A stretch of DNA of 64,000 bases from DATKFM01 sp963810485 (GCA_963810485.1 CAWENQ010000003.1:868001-932000), one strand, 5' to 3'. Counted from the stretch's first letter, positions 9,360-18,681 are shown. Notes: generated by a model from the letters alone, not told the origin. A program made the numbers and translations.

Positions 9360-9374
9360 TTAACAGTTCGTTAA
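9360..9374. promoter_or_regulatory. CtrA box 3 (TTAA-N7-TTAA), promoter-proximal to flp
   Basis: TTAACAGTTCGTTAA, an exact match, ending 50 bases before the flp start codon. That position suits direct activation near -35. In Caulobacter the pilin gene pilA is CtrA-activated. Confidence 0.75.
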
Positions 9375-9424
9375 AGGCGGGTGTGCTTTGATCATTGAAA
9401 CATTGATCCGGGGAGAAGCCTGCC

Positions 9425-9607
9425 GTGTCGAGACTCATCCGACATTTTCTGCGGGACGTGAAAGGAGCGACGGCCATCGAGTACGGGCTGATCGCCGCTC
9501 TTATCAGTGTGGGAGTCGCTGGCTTCGTCCAGCCCCTGAGCGAAATGATCGTGGCGATGTATACGATGGCCGCGGACGCTGTGACCGACGCTTCCCCCGA
9601 TCCGTAA
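9425..9607 (+). CDS. flp: Flp/Fap-type pilin subunit
   Basis: 60-residue major pilin of the Tad pilus. The leader MSRLIRHFLRDVKGATAIEY carries the Flp signature: basic leader, glycine, then ATAIEYGLIAALISV with the essential Glu-Tyr pair; the CpaA peptidase should cut after the glycine. The start codon is GTG with GGGGAGAAG upstream. It is the first gene of the rightward operon, directly downstream of a CtrA box, as pilA is placed in Caulobacter cpa loci. The short length is normal for this family. Confidence 0.93.
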   Translation: MSRLIRHFLRDVKGATAIEYGLIAALISVGVAGFVQPLSEMIVAMYTMAADAVTDASPDP

Positions 9608-9668
9608 ATCAAACCGTCCGTAATGCCGGGGCCGAAACCCGGCCAGCCGCGCGGTGACGGGCACGGCC

Positions 9669-10304
9669 ATGTTGACCCTTCTCAGTCAGGCTTGTCTCCT
9701 GGGTTTCGCCGCATTGATGCTGGCGGTCGCCGTTTCCGACATCCGGACCCAGCGCATTCCCAACCTATACGTGCTTGGGATCATCCTTTTATACCCGCTG
9801 TTCGTGATGACGGCCCCGCAAGCCATCGACTGGCGCGCCGGCCTGATCTGTTTTGGCGCGGTGCTGGCGACGGGCTTTGTCCTCAGTTCGGTCTTCCACC
9901 TCATGGGCGCCGGCGATGCAAAGCTGCTCGCCGCCGCTGCGTTGTGGACCGATGGCAAGCTCATTGCGCCGTTCCTGATGATTACGGCGGTCAGCGGCGG
10001 CCTGTTCGCCGCTTATCTGCTGCTCAGGCGCCATGCCAAGGCGCGATCGCCCCACGGCCCCGCCTTGGCGGATGCGGCCTTGGGCGCGGACGCGGGCGTG
10101 ACGATCAGTGACATGACAATGACCGGCAGCGGTGACGCGCCGGATCGAATTTCAGTTGGTACTTCGACGCCGGGAATCGGCAGCGACGGCGGCGAAGATG
10201 GGTCCAAGAGAACGAGGGATCGTTTTCCTATGGTATTGCCATATGGAGCGGCCATCGCCGTCGGCGGACTCGCCATTGCCGCTATGCTGCAAATGAGAGG
10301 GTGA
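9669..10304 (+). CDS. cpaA: Prepilin peptidase CpaA/TadV
   Basis: Integral membrane aspartyl protease that removes the Flp and pseudopilin leaders. Both catalytic aspartate contexts are visible: AVSDIRTQRIPN near residue 23 and GAGDAKLL (GxGD motif) near residue 85. Helices surround both, and a last helix lies at the C-terminus after a polar stretch that makes it longer (211 residues) than the usual 160-170. ATG 9669 is preferred; an in-frame GTG at 9654 would add five residues. It follows flp by about 60 bases and leads into cpaB. Confidence 0.9.
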   Translation: MLTLLSQACLLGFAALMLAVAVSDIRTQRIPNLYVLGIILLYPLFVMTAPQAIDWRAGLICFGAVLATGFVLSSVFHLMGAGDAKLLAAAALWTDGKLIAPFLMITAVSGGLFAAYLLLRRHAKARSPHGPALADAALGADAGVTISDMTMTGSGDAPDRISVGTSTPGIGSDGGEDGSKRTRDRFPMVLPYGAAIAVGGLAIAAMLQMRG

Positions 10305-10308
10305 AACA

Positions 10309-11436
10309 ATGAACGTTCGCACGATTGTCTTTGTTCTGGCGGCGTTGCTGATCGCAGGCGGTACCGCCTTCGTCGCGCGCGGCCTGCTCACGCAGAAACC
10401 GGTGCCGGTGGCTGCTCAGCAGGAAACCTCGGGCAAGAAGGTGCTGGTCGCGAAGACCAACCTGCCCGCAGGCACGCTCATCAAGGAAGAGGATGTCGAG
10501 TGGCAGAAGTGGCCCGAGGACGGCATTAACGCCGCCTATCTGGTTGAGGGCCAGGCGGACAGCAATGCTGTCGCCGGCGCCGTCGTGCGCCGCGGCATCG
10601 CCGCCGGCGGCCCGATCACCGAGACGATGATTGCGCGTCCTGGCGACCGTGGGTTCCTCGCCGCAGTGCTGCGGCCGGGCATGCGCGCCATGTCCATCGA
10701 CATCGACGATCAGACGGCAATTTCCGGTCTTCTTTTCCCCGGTGATCACGTCGACCTGATGCTCCTCATGCAGATGCCCGCGTTGGAAGGCGTCAATGGC
10801 GAGGAAGTTGTCGGTCCGGACAGTTTCGAGCCTCATATCGCCGAGACGTTCCTCGAGGACATTCGCATCATCGCCATCGATCGCATCATCAATGATATCG
10901 AGGGCCAGGAGCCGCAGAAGCTGAGCACAGTAACTGTCGAGCTCACGCCGAAGCAGGTGGAAATGGTTCATTCCGTCCGTGACATCGGCGATCTCGCCCT
11001 GTCTCTGCGCGGCCTGGCCACTGACAAGCAGCCGGGAGGCACGCCGGTGGCGTCGATTTCCGGCACGAACACGCCGTCAGTCAGCTTCCTCAACGTCTCG
11101 CCGGCCGACAGAATTCCCGGCCATGGGGACGCGATCCCGGTAGCGAACTCCGAGTCGACGACAGCGGCGGGCGCCGAGGCGTCCACGACCATCGCGAATG
11201 CCGCCACGTCGACATCAGACGGCAGCACGGATAGCGACACGGTTGTGGATCCGTTTGCCGACAGCACCGTTCCGGAGCGCGGTGACAGCGTCACCTATGA
11301 TTATGAAGTCAGCCGCGCTCTCGAAGACCGCATGCTGAAGTCCATGGGTAGCGACAGTGCGCGTGTCGATGTGGTGCGCGGTTCTTCATCGGGTGGTAGC
11401 GCCAACACCACACTCGTACTGCCTGTCACGCAGTAA
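10309..11436 (+). CDS. cpaB: Flp pilus assembly protein CpaB/RcpC
   Basis: Periplasmic, membrane-anchored Tad component of 375 residues. An N-terminal helix (VLAALLIAGGTAFVARGLL) is followed by a SAF domain starting near VLVAKTNLPAGTLIKEEDVE, then the RcpC/CpaB core with PGMRAMSIDIDDQTAISGLL and FPGDHVDLML, all family hallmarks. The region after about residue 240 is Ser/Thr/Ala-rich and probably disordered. The start lies 4 bases after cpaA. CpaB proteins are thought to work with the CpaC secretin in the outer-membrane channel. Confidence 0.93.
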   Translation: MNVRTIVFVLAALLIAGGTAFVARGLLTQKPVPVAAQQETSGKKVLVAKTNLPAGTLIKEEDVEWQKWPEDGINAAYLVEGQADSNAVAGAVVRRGIAAGGPITETMIARPGDRGFLAAVLRPGMRAMSIDIDDQTAISGLLFPGDHVDLMLLMQMPALEGVNGEEVVGPDSFEPHIAETFLEDIRIIAIDRIINDIEGQEPQKLSTVTVELTPKQVEMVHSVRDIGDLALSLRGLATDKQPGGTPVASISGTNTPSVSFLNVSPADRIPGHGDAIPVANSESTTAAGAEASTTIANAATSTSDGSTDSDTVVDPFADSTVPERGDSVTYDYEVSRALEDRMLKSMGSDSARVDVVRGSSSGGSANTTLVLPVTQ

Positions 11437-11457
11437 GGCATTTGCTAGGGGGATATT

Positions 11458-12831
11458 ATGAAAATGCATAGTCGAATGATTTTTCAGCTACTGGCGTCTA
11501 CCGCGATCGCGATTGTTGCGATCGCCGGCGGCGCCGACCTTGCCGGCAATCAGGCAGCCGCTCAGGAAGTGACCAACGCCAGCTCCGGCAGCGTCGTGCA
11601 GCTGCCGGTTAGCCAGGGCCAGTTGATCCGCCTGGACCGGCCGATCACGTCGGTGTTCATTGCCGACACCGAGATCGCCGACGTGGGCATCAAGTCGCAG
11701 CAGCTCATCTACGTCTTCGCCAAGCGGCCGGGGACGACGACGATCTATGCGACGGACGAGAGCGACAACGTGCTGGCGAGCGTTACACTCGTCGTCACGC
11801 ATAATCTCGGTTCATTGAACCAAGTCATTGCGCAGGCCCTCCCGGGCCGCAATATCCAGGTGCAGTCGATCAGCGGCGGCATTATCCTGTCGGGCAGCGT
11901 TGGCTCGGCGCTCGAGGCGGAAGAAGCCCGGCGTCTCGCCGACCGCTTCCTCGGCAGCGGCGAGGAAATCATAAATCGCCTGCAGATCACCATGCCCAAC
12001 CAGGTCAACCTGCGGGTGCGCATCGCCGAAATCAACAGGAACACGCTGAAGGATATTGGCGTGAACTGGGATGCGCTGTTCGACAACGGTGAGTTCGCTG
12101 TCGGGTTTGTCACCGGGTTGCCGACGGCCCTTATCCCCAGCGGAAGCGTCGCCGGCGGGGTCAGCTCGGGCAATTTCGACCTCACAGCGACACTGGACCT
12201 GCTCAACTCACAGGGTCTGGCCACCGTGCTCGCCGAACCCAACCTGACGGCAATGTCAGGCGAGACCGCGTCGTTCATCGCCGGTGGCGAGATCCCGGTC
12301 CCGCAGGAAATTGACGATAACGGCGACATCACGATCGAACTGCATCCGTTCGGCGTCACGCTTGCCTTTACCCCGACCGTGCTCGGACCGAACCGCATGA
12401 GCCTGCGCGTTCGTCCGGAGGTCAGCGCGCTTTCGGCGGCGAACTCGATCACTGTCGGGTCCGGTGACACGGCGATCACGTTCCCCGGCTTCACCGTCCG
12501 CCGCGCGGAAACCACGGTCGAGCTGGCCAGCGGACAGTCGCTGGCGATCGCCGGCCTGGTCCGCGCCGACCAGAACATCACGGCCGACAAGGTGCCCGGT
12601 CTCGGCGACATTCCGATCCTGGGCGAGCTCTTCAAGTCCGACACATTCCAGCGGTCGGAAACGGAGCTGGTCATCATCGTCACGCCATACCTGGTCGAAC
12701 CGATCAACAATCCGGCTCTGGTTTCCCTGCCAACCGACCCGACGGTCGGGCCTGAAGGCAGCCAAATGGTTGGAACCGCGTCGGCCGCATCCGGAGCAGC
12801 TCCGGCCAACTCCGGCTTCGTTATTGAATGA
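11458..12831 (+). CDS. cpaC: Outer-membrane secretin CpaC/RcpA
   Basis: 457-residue type II/III secretin forming the outer-membrane pore for the Tad pilus. There is an N-terminal signal peptide (LLASTAIAIVAIAGGADLAG), then the pilus-type N-domain around GQLIRLDRPITSVFIADTEI, a BON-like segment (GGIILSGSVGSALEAEEARR), and the secretin domain with VLAEPNLTAMSGETASFIAG and the C-terminal VPGLGDIPILGELFKSDTFQ. Length matches CpaC. It follows cpaB by about 20 bases and precedes cpaD. Confidence 0.95.
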   Translation: MKMHSRMIFQLLASTAIAIVAIAGGADLAGNQAAAQEVTNASSGSVVQLPVSQGQLIRLDRPITSVFIADTEIADVGIKSQQLIYVFAKRPGTTTIYATDESDNVLASVTLVVTHNLGSLNQVIAQALPGRNIQVQSISGGIILSGSVGSALEAEEARRLADRFLGSGEEIINRLQITMPNQVNLRVRIAEINRNTLKDIGVNWDALFDNGEFAVGFVTGLPTALIPSGSVAGGVSSGNFDLTATLDLLNSQGLATVLAEPNLTAMSGETASFIAGGEIPVPQEIDDNGDITIELHPFGVTLAFTPTVLGPNRMSLRVRPEVSALSAANSITVGSGDTAITFPGFTVRRAETTVELASGQSLAIAGLVRADQNITADKVPGLGDIPILGELFKSDTFQRSETELVIIVTPYLVEPINNPALVSLPTDPTVGPEGSQMVGTASAASGAAPANSGFVIE

Positions 12832-12841
12832 GGTCATAGTC

Positions 12842-13561
12842 ATGAAAAGCAATTCATACCGCTTGTTTAATCGCGCCTGCTCTATTGCGGCCCTGGTCCT
12901 GGTTCCGGCAGTGATCGCCGGCTGCGAGCATCGTCCGCTGGACTTCGCCACCTGGAAGCAGAACGAACCGTTCGTTCAGCCGCAATACCAGTCCGTGCAG
13001 TCGCAGCATGTCATCGCCTTTGCGCCGAAATCCAACCAGCTTTCGGACGTGGAGCGTGAAGCCGTCGGCATCTTCCTGCGCCAGAACAGCGTGCAGGCCG
13101 GCAGCCAGGTGCTGATCGGCGCGCCCGCCAAGACCGCGGCGCAGAACTCGCTGACTCAGGCCCGGTTGAATGCCGTGCGCACCGCTCTGCGGTCGCAGGG
13201 CGTCAATGCGCGCATTGCCACCGTCAAATCGACCGACAATCAGCATACCGGCGACGAAGTTGTCGTCTTTGCCGAAACGGTCGCTCTCGTCGTGCCGGAC
13301 TGCCCCGGTTACAATCAGCCGATCACGCTCGACTATGAGTGGCGGCCCGAAACGCGCCTGGGCTGCGCCAACGCCGTCAACTTCGCGCGCATGGTCAGCA
13401 ATCCGAACGACATCGCCCAGGGCCGCCCGCTTTCGCCCGGCGATGGCACCAACAACGTCATGGCCGTCCAGCGCTATCGCGGCATCCCGGCGGCGCCGGT
13501 CACATTCCCATCTTCGGAAGGTCCGGGAACCGTACCGTTCCGCGTCTCGTCGGACGAATAA
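12842..13561 (+). CDS. cpaD: Pilus assembly lipoprotein CpaD
   Basis: 239-residue predicted outer-membrane lipoprotein: signal peptide ending in the lipobox VIAGC at about residue 28. The body contains a CpaD-type OmpA-like fold region and the C-terminal signature LGCANAVNFARMVSNPNDIA-x-GRPLSPGD, characteristic of CpaD. The frame is open much further upstream inside cpaC, but ATG 12842 (MKSNSYRL) gives the signal peptide and follows the cpaC stop by about 10 bases. It probably acts as a pilotin-like partner of CpaC. Confidence 0.92.
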   Translation: MKSNSYRLFNRACSIAALVLVPAVIAGCEHRPLDFATWKQNEPFVQPQYQSVQSQHVIAFAPKSNQLSDVEREAVGIFLRQNSVQAGSQVLIGAPAKTAAQNSLTQARLNAVRTALRSQGVNARIATVKSTDNQHTGDEVVVFAETVALVVPDCPGYNQPITLDYEWRPETRLGCANAVNFARMVSNPNDIAQGRPLSPGDGTNNVMAVQRYRGIPAAPVTFPSSEGPGTVPFRVSSDE

Positions 13562-13579
13562 CCTAAGGAGAAAACCAAC

Positions 13580-14860
13580 ATGAGCTTTGCCAGCAAACTG
13601 CGGCGCGGCGCGCCGATCGAAGGTCCGATTGAGCCGGAAATGAGCAATCAGTCGGCCGGCGATTGCGTGGCCTTCGTCAACGATCCGGAGACGCACGGCA
13701 TCATCAATATCGTGTGTGGCCCGCGTTTTCCGGGCTTGCAGATCGTCAACGGCGGTACGCGCGAAGTCGTCGATTACCTCGCCGCCGGAGCGCCGCCGCG
13801 GCTGCTGATCGTCGATGTCTCCGATTCGGCCAAGCCGATGTCGGCGATGCTGCCGATCATCGCGGCGTTTGCCGAGGACACCAAGGTGATCGCGATCGGC
13901 GCGGTCAACGACATCAACCTCTACCGCGAGATGACCGAGGCCGGCATTTCCGACTACCTGGTTAAGCCGGTCAGCGATCGTGCCCTGGACGGAGCCATCA
14001 ACCGGGCCGAGGAACGGCGCCATCAGGCGATGCAAGCCAGCATGAGCCCCGGACCGGCCGCCGTTGCGGTCAGTGACAAGCGCTCGGTCATTTCCGTTCT
14101 CGGCACCCGCGGCGGTGTCGGCGCGACGACCGTGGCGACCAACCTTGCCTGGCTCATGGCGTTCGACAAGAAGCGCGACACCATCCTGATGGATCTCGAT
14201 CTGCAGGACGGCTCGATCGCCCTGGCTCTGGATGTGGAGCCTTCTCACGGCCTGCGTGAAGTCCTCGACAATCCGTCGCGCATCGACAGCCTGTTCATCA
14301 CCAGCGTCGGCGTGAAGTGCGGCGATCATCTGACCGTCATGGCCGCCGAAGAAGGCGTCGATGACGAGGTGCATTACAACACCTCCGCCGTCTCGCTGCT
14401 GGTCGAGGAGCTGCGCAAGCAGTCGCCGGTCCTCGTCGTCGACGTGCCGCGCAAGGCGGCTGCAGCCCGTGCAGCTGTGCTCGCCGCTTCGACCGATATC
14501 ATCGTCGTCACCGACATGACGCTGGCGGGTCTGCGCGATGCGATCCGCTTCAATGCCATGATCCAGCAGGTCGCCAGCACGGCGCGCGTCATCTTTGTCG
14601 CCAACCGGGACGGCGGCAAGGAAGCCACGGTTTCCAAGGCGGAGTTCGAAAAGGCCCTGGGCAAGCCGGTGAACGTTGTGCTTGCCGATGATCCCAAAGC
14701 CAATCAGGCGGCCGCGAATGCCGGCAAGCCTGTGGTCGCCGCTGCAGCCAGCAGCAAGATGACCGCGGGCTTCAAGTCTATCGCGACGCTGCTGTTGGCC
14801 GATGCCGCCGTTGGCAAGCCGGCCAAGAAGAAGTTCTCATTTTTCTCGAAGAAGAAGTAA
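13580..14860 (+). CDS. cpaE: Tad pilus localisation ATPase CpaE/TadZ
   Basis: 426 residues with two domains. The N-terminal atypical receiver-like domain (about 30-150) includes LLIVDVSDSAKPMSAMLPII and ISDYLVKPVSDRALDGAI. The C-terminal domain is a ParA/MinD-like ATPase with the deviant P-loop LGTRGGVGATTVATNLAWLM, where the usual lysine after glycine is alanine, as commonly seen in CpaE. The C-terminal tail is lysine-rich. CpaE proteins place the pilus apparatus at the cell pole. RBS AAGGAG precedes ATG. Confidence 0.93.
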   Translation: MSFASKLRRGAPIEGPIEPEMSNQSAGDCVAFVNDPETHGIINIVCGPRFPGLQIVNGGTREVVDYLAAGAPPRLLIVDVSDSAKPMSAMLPIIAAFAEDTKVIAIGAVNDINLYREMTEAGISDYLVKPVSDRALDGAINRAEERRHQAMQASMSPGPAAVAVSDKRSVISVLGTRGGVGATTVATNLAWLMAFDKKRDTILMDLDLQDGSIALALDVEPSHGLREVLDNPSRIDSLFITSVGVKCGDHLTVMAAEEGVDDEVHYNTSAVSLLVEELRKQSPVLVVDVPRKAAAARAAVLAASTDIIVVTDMTLAGLRDAIRFNAMIQQVASTARVIFVANRDGGKEATVSKAEFEKALGKPVNVVLADDPKANQAAANAGKPVVAAAASSKMTAGFKSIATLLLADAAVGKPAKKKFSFFSKKK

Positions 14861-14874
14861 AGGTCTGAAGAGTC

Positions 14875-16671
14875 ATGGCTGCTGTGCCGCCCGCTGAAGG
14901 TGCCTTTCAGCCTGGTCAAGTCGTCGGATCCGCCGCGAATAGCGGCGCCGATCCGGCGGCCAACCTGGCCCCGATCATCGCCAAACTGCAGCCCGTTGTG
15001 GTGCAGAAGCTGATCGAGCAAGGCACGGCAAATCTGTCCAAGCATATGCTTGCCCTCAAGGTCGGCGAGATCGCGTCCGCCGAGCTCGAGGCCATGAATC
15101 ACAACCTCAACCTGCTGGAACGGCGCACCCTGATCGGTGCGCTGATCGCCGGCCTGCCGCCGCAGGTACTGGACGGCAGCGCCAGCGCAAGCGGCAGCAC
15201 CGCGATGGTGGTGGCGTCCGCCGGCGCGGGCTCCGTTCCCGGTATGGCGACGGCATCTGCGGGCACGGCTGCGCCCGCCGCCGCTCAGGCCGGTCCCGGC
15301 GCCAACATCGGCAATGCCCAGACCAACCACCCCGGCGCGCCGGCCGCGCAGCCGGGCAAACCGACAATGGCGCCCGCGCAGCCCCGGCAGAACACCGAGG
15401 CCAGCGTCTCCAGCAAGCAGAGCGTCGAAGAAGCCAAGCTGAAGATCCAGCCTCTGGTCGTCGACCGCATCGATATCGGTGCTGCGGCCCGCCTCGACCG
15501 CGAGGAACTTGGCCGGCAGATCGGCGAACTCGTCGGCGAAATCCTCCGCGAAGAGCGCATCCGCCTCAACCAGCGCGAGCAGAAAGACCTCGTCGAGCTG
15601 CTGCTCGACGATATGTTGGGTCTTGGCCCGCTGGAGCCGATGCTGGCCGACGAGACCGTGACCGACATCATGGTCAACGGCCCCTACCAGGTCTACGTGG
15701 AGCGCAAGGGCAAACTCGAAATCACCGACGTGAAGTTCCGCGACAACGGCCACGTCATGAACATCTGTAGCCGCATTGTTTCCCAAGTCGGCCGGCGTGT
15801 CGACGAATCGTCACCTCTTTGCGACGCGCGTTTGCTGGACGGCAGCCGCGTTAACATCATCATCCCGCCCCTGGCGATTGACGGGCCGAGCATCTCGATC
15901 CGTAAATTCTCCAAGAAGGGCATCACCATCGACATCATGTCCAAGCAGCGGAACCTGTCCGAGAAGATGGGCACGGTGCTGAAGATCGCCGCCCGCAGCC
16001 GCCTCAACATCCTGATCTCCGGCGGTACCGGTTCGGGCAAGACCACGCTGCTCAACGCCATGTCGCAGCTGATCGACCAGGGCGAGCGGATTTGTACCAT
16101 CGAAGACGCCGCCGAACTTCAGCTGCAGCAGCCGCACGTCGTCCGCCTGGAAACCCGTCCGCCCAATCTCGAGGGCGTCGGCGAAATCACCATGCGCGAC
16201 CTCGTGAAGAACACCCTGCGTATGCGTCCCGACCGCATCATCCTCGGCGAAGTCCGCGGACCTGAGGCGCTCGACATGCTTCAGGCCATGAACACCGGCC
16301 ACGACGGTTCGCTGGGCACGATCCACGCCAACCGCCCCCGCGAGGCGTTGACCCGACTTGAGAACATGATCGGCATGGCCGGCATCAACCTGCCGCCCAA
16401 GGCTGTCCGCACGCAGATCGCTTCGGCCATCGACTTGATCGTTCAGATCAGCCGTATGCGCGACGGCATGCGGCGTATCACGAACATCATGGAAGTCGTC
16501 GGCATGGAAGGCGACGTGATCACGACGCAGGAACTCTATGCGTTCGAGTTCGAGGGCGAAGACGCCCAGGGCAATGTGAAGGGCACGTTCAAGTCATCGG
16601 GACTGCGCCCGCACTTCCTGCCCAAGGCGTCCTACTACGGCCTCGACCGGGCCCTGATGGAGGCTATGTAA
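14875..16671 (+). CDS. cpaF: Pilus assembly secretion ATPase CpaF/TadA
   Basis: Cytoplasmic hexameric ATPase that powers Tad pilus extension and retraction. The core has Walker A SGGTGSGKTTLL (about residues 380-390), the Asp box, Walker B RPDRIILGEVRGPEALDML and the His box GSLGTIHANRPREALTRLE. The protein is 598 residues, about 100 longer than typical CpaF, because of an N-terminal extension with an Ala/Pro/Gly-rich linker (about residues 90-180) before the conserved LKIQPLVVDRID segment. Its stop codon overlaps the tadB start by one base (TAATG). Confidence 0.95.
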   Translation: MAAVPPAEGAFQPGQVVGSAANSGADPAANLAPIIAKLQPVVVQKLIEQGTANLSKHMLALKVGEIASAELEAMNHNLNLLERRTLIGALIAGLPPQVLDGSASASGSTAMVVASAGAGSVPGMATASAGTAAPAAAQAGPGANIGNAQTNHPGAPAAQPGKPTMAPAQPRQNTEASVSSKQSVEEAKLKIQPLVVDRIDIGAAARLDREELGRQIGELVGEILREERIRLNQREQKDLVELLLDDMLGLGPLEPMLADETVTDIMVNGPYQVYVERKGKLEITDVKFRDNGHVMNICSRIVSQVGRRVDESSPLCDARLLDGSRVNIIIPPLAIDGPSISIRKFSKKGITIDIMSKQRNLSEKMGTVLKIAARSRLNILISGGTGSGKTTLLNAMSQLIDQGERICTIEDAAELQLQQPHVVRLETRPPNLEGVGEITMRDLVKNTLRMRPDRIILGEVRGPEALDMLQAMNTGHDGSLGTIHANRPREALTRLENMIGMAGINLPPKAVRTQIASAIDLIVQISRMRDGMRRITNIMEVVGMEGDVITTQELYAFEFEGEDAQGNVKGTFKSSGLRPHFLPKASYYGLDRALMEAM

Positions 16672-17672
16672 TGAATTTCTTGCAGAACTCCGATCTTTCA
16701 CCCGCAGATGTGATGATCTTCATCGTCTGCGCGGTGGTGGCGCTGCTGATGATCGTCACAGTGGCGCTGATCGGCGCCCACAAGTCCAAGATGCGCATGA
16801 AGCGGGTCATGGCGGTGACCAGCAAGGCTGATATCCGCTCGAAGAGCACCGTCAACGTGCGCCGCGCAACGGCCGACAGCTCGATCGCCGCCATCGACTA
16901 CCTGATCAAGCGGTTCCTGCCCAATCCGCAGCGCATGCGCATGCGCTTGCAGAGAACCGGACGCACGATAACGCTCGGTCAATACCTTCTGTTCTGCGTT
17001 GCGCTGATGGCGATCCTGACGCTTGCGCTCAAGTTCGTGGTGGGCCTGCCGACGATCGCATGCATTCTCGCGGGCTTCGCGCTTGGCTTCCTGATACCGC
17101 ACATCGCGGTCGGCGTGATGCTCGGCCGGCGCCAGGACAAGTTCATGCGGAACTTCCCCGAGGCGATCGACCTGATCGTCCGCGGCCTGAAGTCGGGCTT
17201 GCCGGTGTCGGAATCCGTCCGCGTCGTCGGTCAGGAAATCGCCGATCCGATCGGCGTCGAGTTCCGCGGCATTTCCGACGCGATAAAGTTCGGCAAGCCG
17301 ATGGTCGATGCCCTGTGGGCGATCGAGCCTCGTATCGACATTCAGGAGTTCCGCTTCTTCATCACGGCGCTCGCGATCCAGCAGGAGACCGGCGGCAATC
17401 TGGCGGAGACGCTGGAGAACCTGTCGACCGTCCTGCGCCGCCGCAAACAGATGAAGCTCAAGATCAAGGCGCTGTCTTCGGAAGCGAAGGCCAGCGCGTA
17501 CATCATCGGTTCTCTGCCATTCGTCATGTTCGGAATCATTCTGACCACGAACTACGAATACGGCAGCCAGCTCTACACGGACAATCGCGGCATCGTGATG
17601 ATGTGCGGCGGCTTCGTTAGCTATGGCATCGGTATTGCCATCATGTGGAAAATGGTGAGGTTCGACATATGA
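16671..17672 (+). CDS. tadB: Tad inner-membrane platform protein TadB (CpaG)
   Basis: 333-residue polytopic protein of the type II secretion F (GspF-like) family. Features are an N-terminal helix (VMIFIVCAVVALLMIVTVAL), two central helices around 100-150, and a T2SSF domain with NFPEAIDLIVRGLKSGLPVS and FRFFITALAIQQETGGNLAE, ending with two more helices. It is translationally coupled on both sides: TAATG with cpaF and ATGA with tadC. It should form the membrane platform driven by CpaF together with TadC. Confidence 0.93.
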   Translation: MNFLQNSDLSPADVMIFIVCAVVALLMIVTVALIGAHKSKMRMKRVMAVTSKADIRSKSTVNVRRATADSSIAAIDYLIKRFLPNPQRMRMRLQRTGRTITLGQYLLFCVALMAILTLALKFVVGLPTIACILAGFALGFLIPHIAVGVMLGRRQDKFMRNFPEAIDLIVRGLKSGLPVSESVRVVGQEIADPIGVEFRGISDAIKFGKPMVDALWAIEPRIDIQEFRFFITALAIQQETGGNLAETLENLSTVLRRRKQMKLKIKALSSEAKASAYIIGSLPFVMFGIILTTNYEYGSQLYTDNRGIVMMCGGFVSYGIGIAIMWKMVRFDI

Positions 17673-18653
17673 ACCAGGATTTTATTCTGCCGTTCGGGAT
17701 CCGGCTCGAGGACGTCGTCGCCATCGGCGCCGCTCTCAGCGCCATCTTGACCTTCGCCGCCATCTGGTTCGGCGCGATAGAGCGCGCGCCCAGCACGCGG
17801 CGGGTGAAGGAACTTGCGCTGCGGCGCGAGCAGTTGAAGGCCGGCATGATGACGACCGTCGCGCCGGCGCAATCGCCAGGGTTCGACGAACTTCATGCGC
17901 CAGTTCGTCATGTCGATGAACCTGCAGCGCAGTCAGCGCGCCGAGTTGATCACGCGAAAGCTGGCGCAAGCCGGCTGGCGTTCCAACGACGCGCTCATTC
18001 GCTATCTCTTCTTCAAGGCAACGTTGCCGATCGCGTTCGGCGGCATCGCCGTGGTGTATTTCTACGGACTCAACGCGTTCGAATTGTCGCCGCTCGCGCG
18101 TCTTGGCGTCACGGCCGGCGCCGTGATGCTGGGCTTCGTCGGTCCGGATATTTTCGTGAAGAACGCGATCGGCAAGCGCCGCTGGGCGATTACCAAGGGC
18201 CTGCCGGATGCGCTCGACCTGATGGTCATCTGCGCCGAAGCAGGCGTGGCGCTTGACGGCATTCTGAAGCGGGTGTCGGACGAGTTTTCGAGCTCCTGCG
18301 CCCAGTTGGCCGAGGAACTGCAGCTGACCTCTCTTGAAATCGGCTTCCTTCCGGATCGCCGCTCGGCGCTGCAGAACCTGGTCAACCGCACGGACATGCC
18401 GGCCATCCGCGGCCTGGTCAACGCGCTCATCCAGAGCGACAAGTACGGTACGCCGCTGGCGGTGTCGATGCGGGTTCTCGCCAACGAGTACCGCGAAGAG
18501 CGCATGATGCGCGCCGAGGAAAAGGCGGCCCGCCTGCCGGCCCTGATGACCGTGCCGATGATCCTCTTCATTCTGCCGCCTCTGTTCATCGTGCTCATCG
18601 GTCCCGCGATCCTGCGCTTGATGGACGCCTTCGCCGGCCTCAATACGGGTTGA
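17669..18653 (+). CDS. tadC: Tad inner-membrane platform protein TadC (CpaH), apparently frameshifted
   Basis: Second GspF-like platform protein. Translation starts at ATG 17669 (overlapping tadB by ATGA) with MNQDFILPFGIRLEDVVAIG and a membrane helix. That frame runs out of TadC-like sequence near 17855. The rest, from about 17853 and including FMRQFVMSMNLQRSQRAELI, RWAITKGLPDALDLMVICAE and the closing helix, lies in the +1 frame to 18653. One extra base (or two missing) between about 17853 and 17885 would explain this. A start at ATG 17895 would give a 252-residue protein lacking the first helix. It could be a real lesion or a sequencing indel; the rest of the locus is intact. Confidence 0.85.
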
Positions 18654-18681
18654 CGCAAACAGTTTCTTTTCCCATCGAAAG

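Larger units (their letters stand above)
8625..9424. other. AT-rich divergent control region between the two arms of the tad locus
   Basis: 800 bases without a convincing gene. Positions about 8755-8850 are strikingly AT-rich compared with the rest of the window. Three perfect CtrA-type boxes lie at 8965, 9203 and 9360. It must hold the promoters for the leftward pseudopilin genes and the rightward flp-cpa operon. Short open frames here lack ribosome sites or recognisable content. Confidence 0.75.

Noticed and set aside
12464..12841. Possible long N-terminal extension of CpaD
   Set aside because: This part overlaps cpaC in another frame, is Arg/Ser-rich, and would bury the signal peptide and lipobox that start at 12842.
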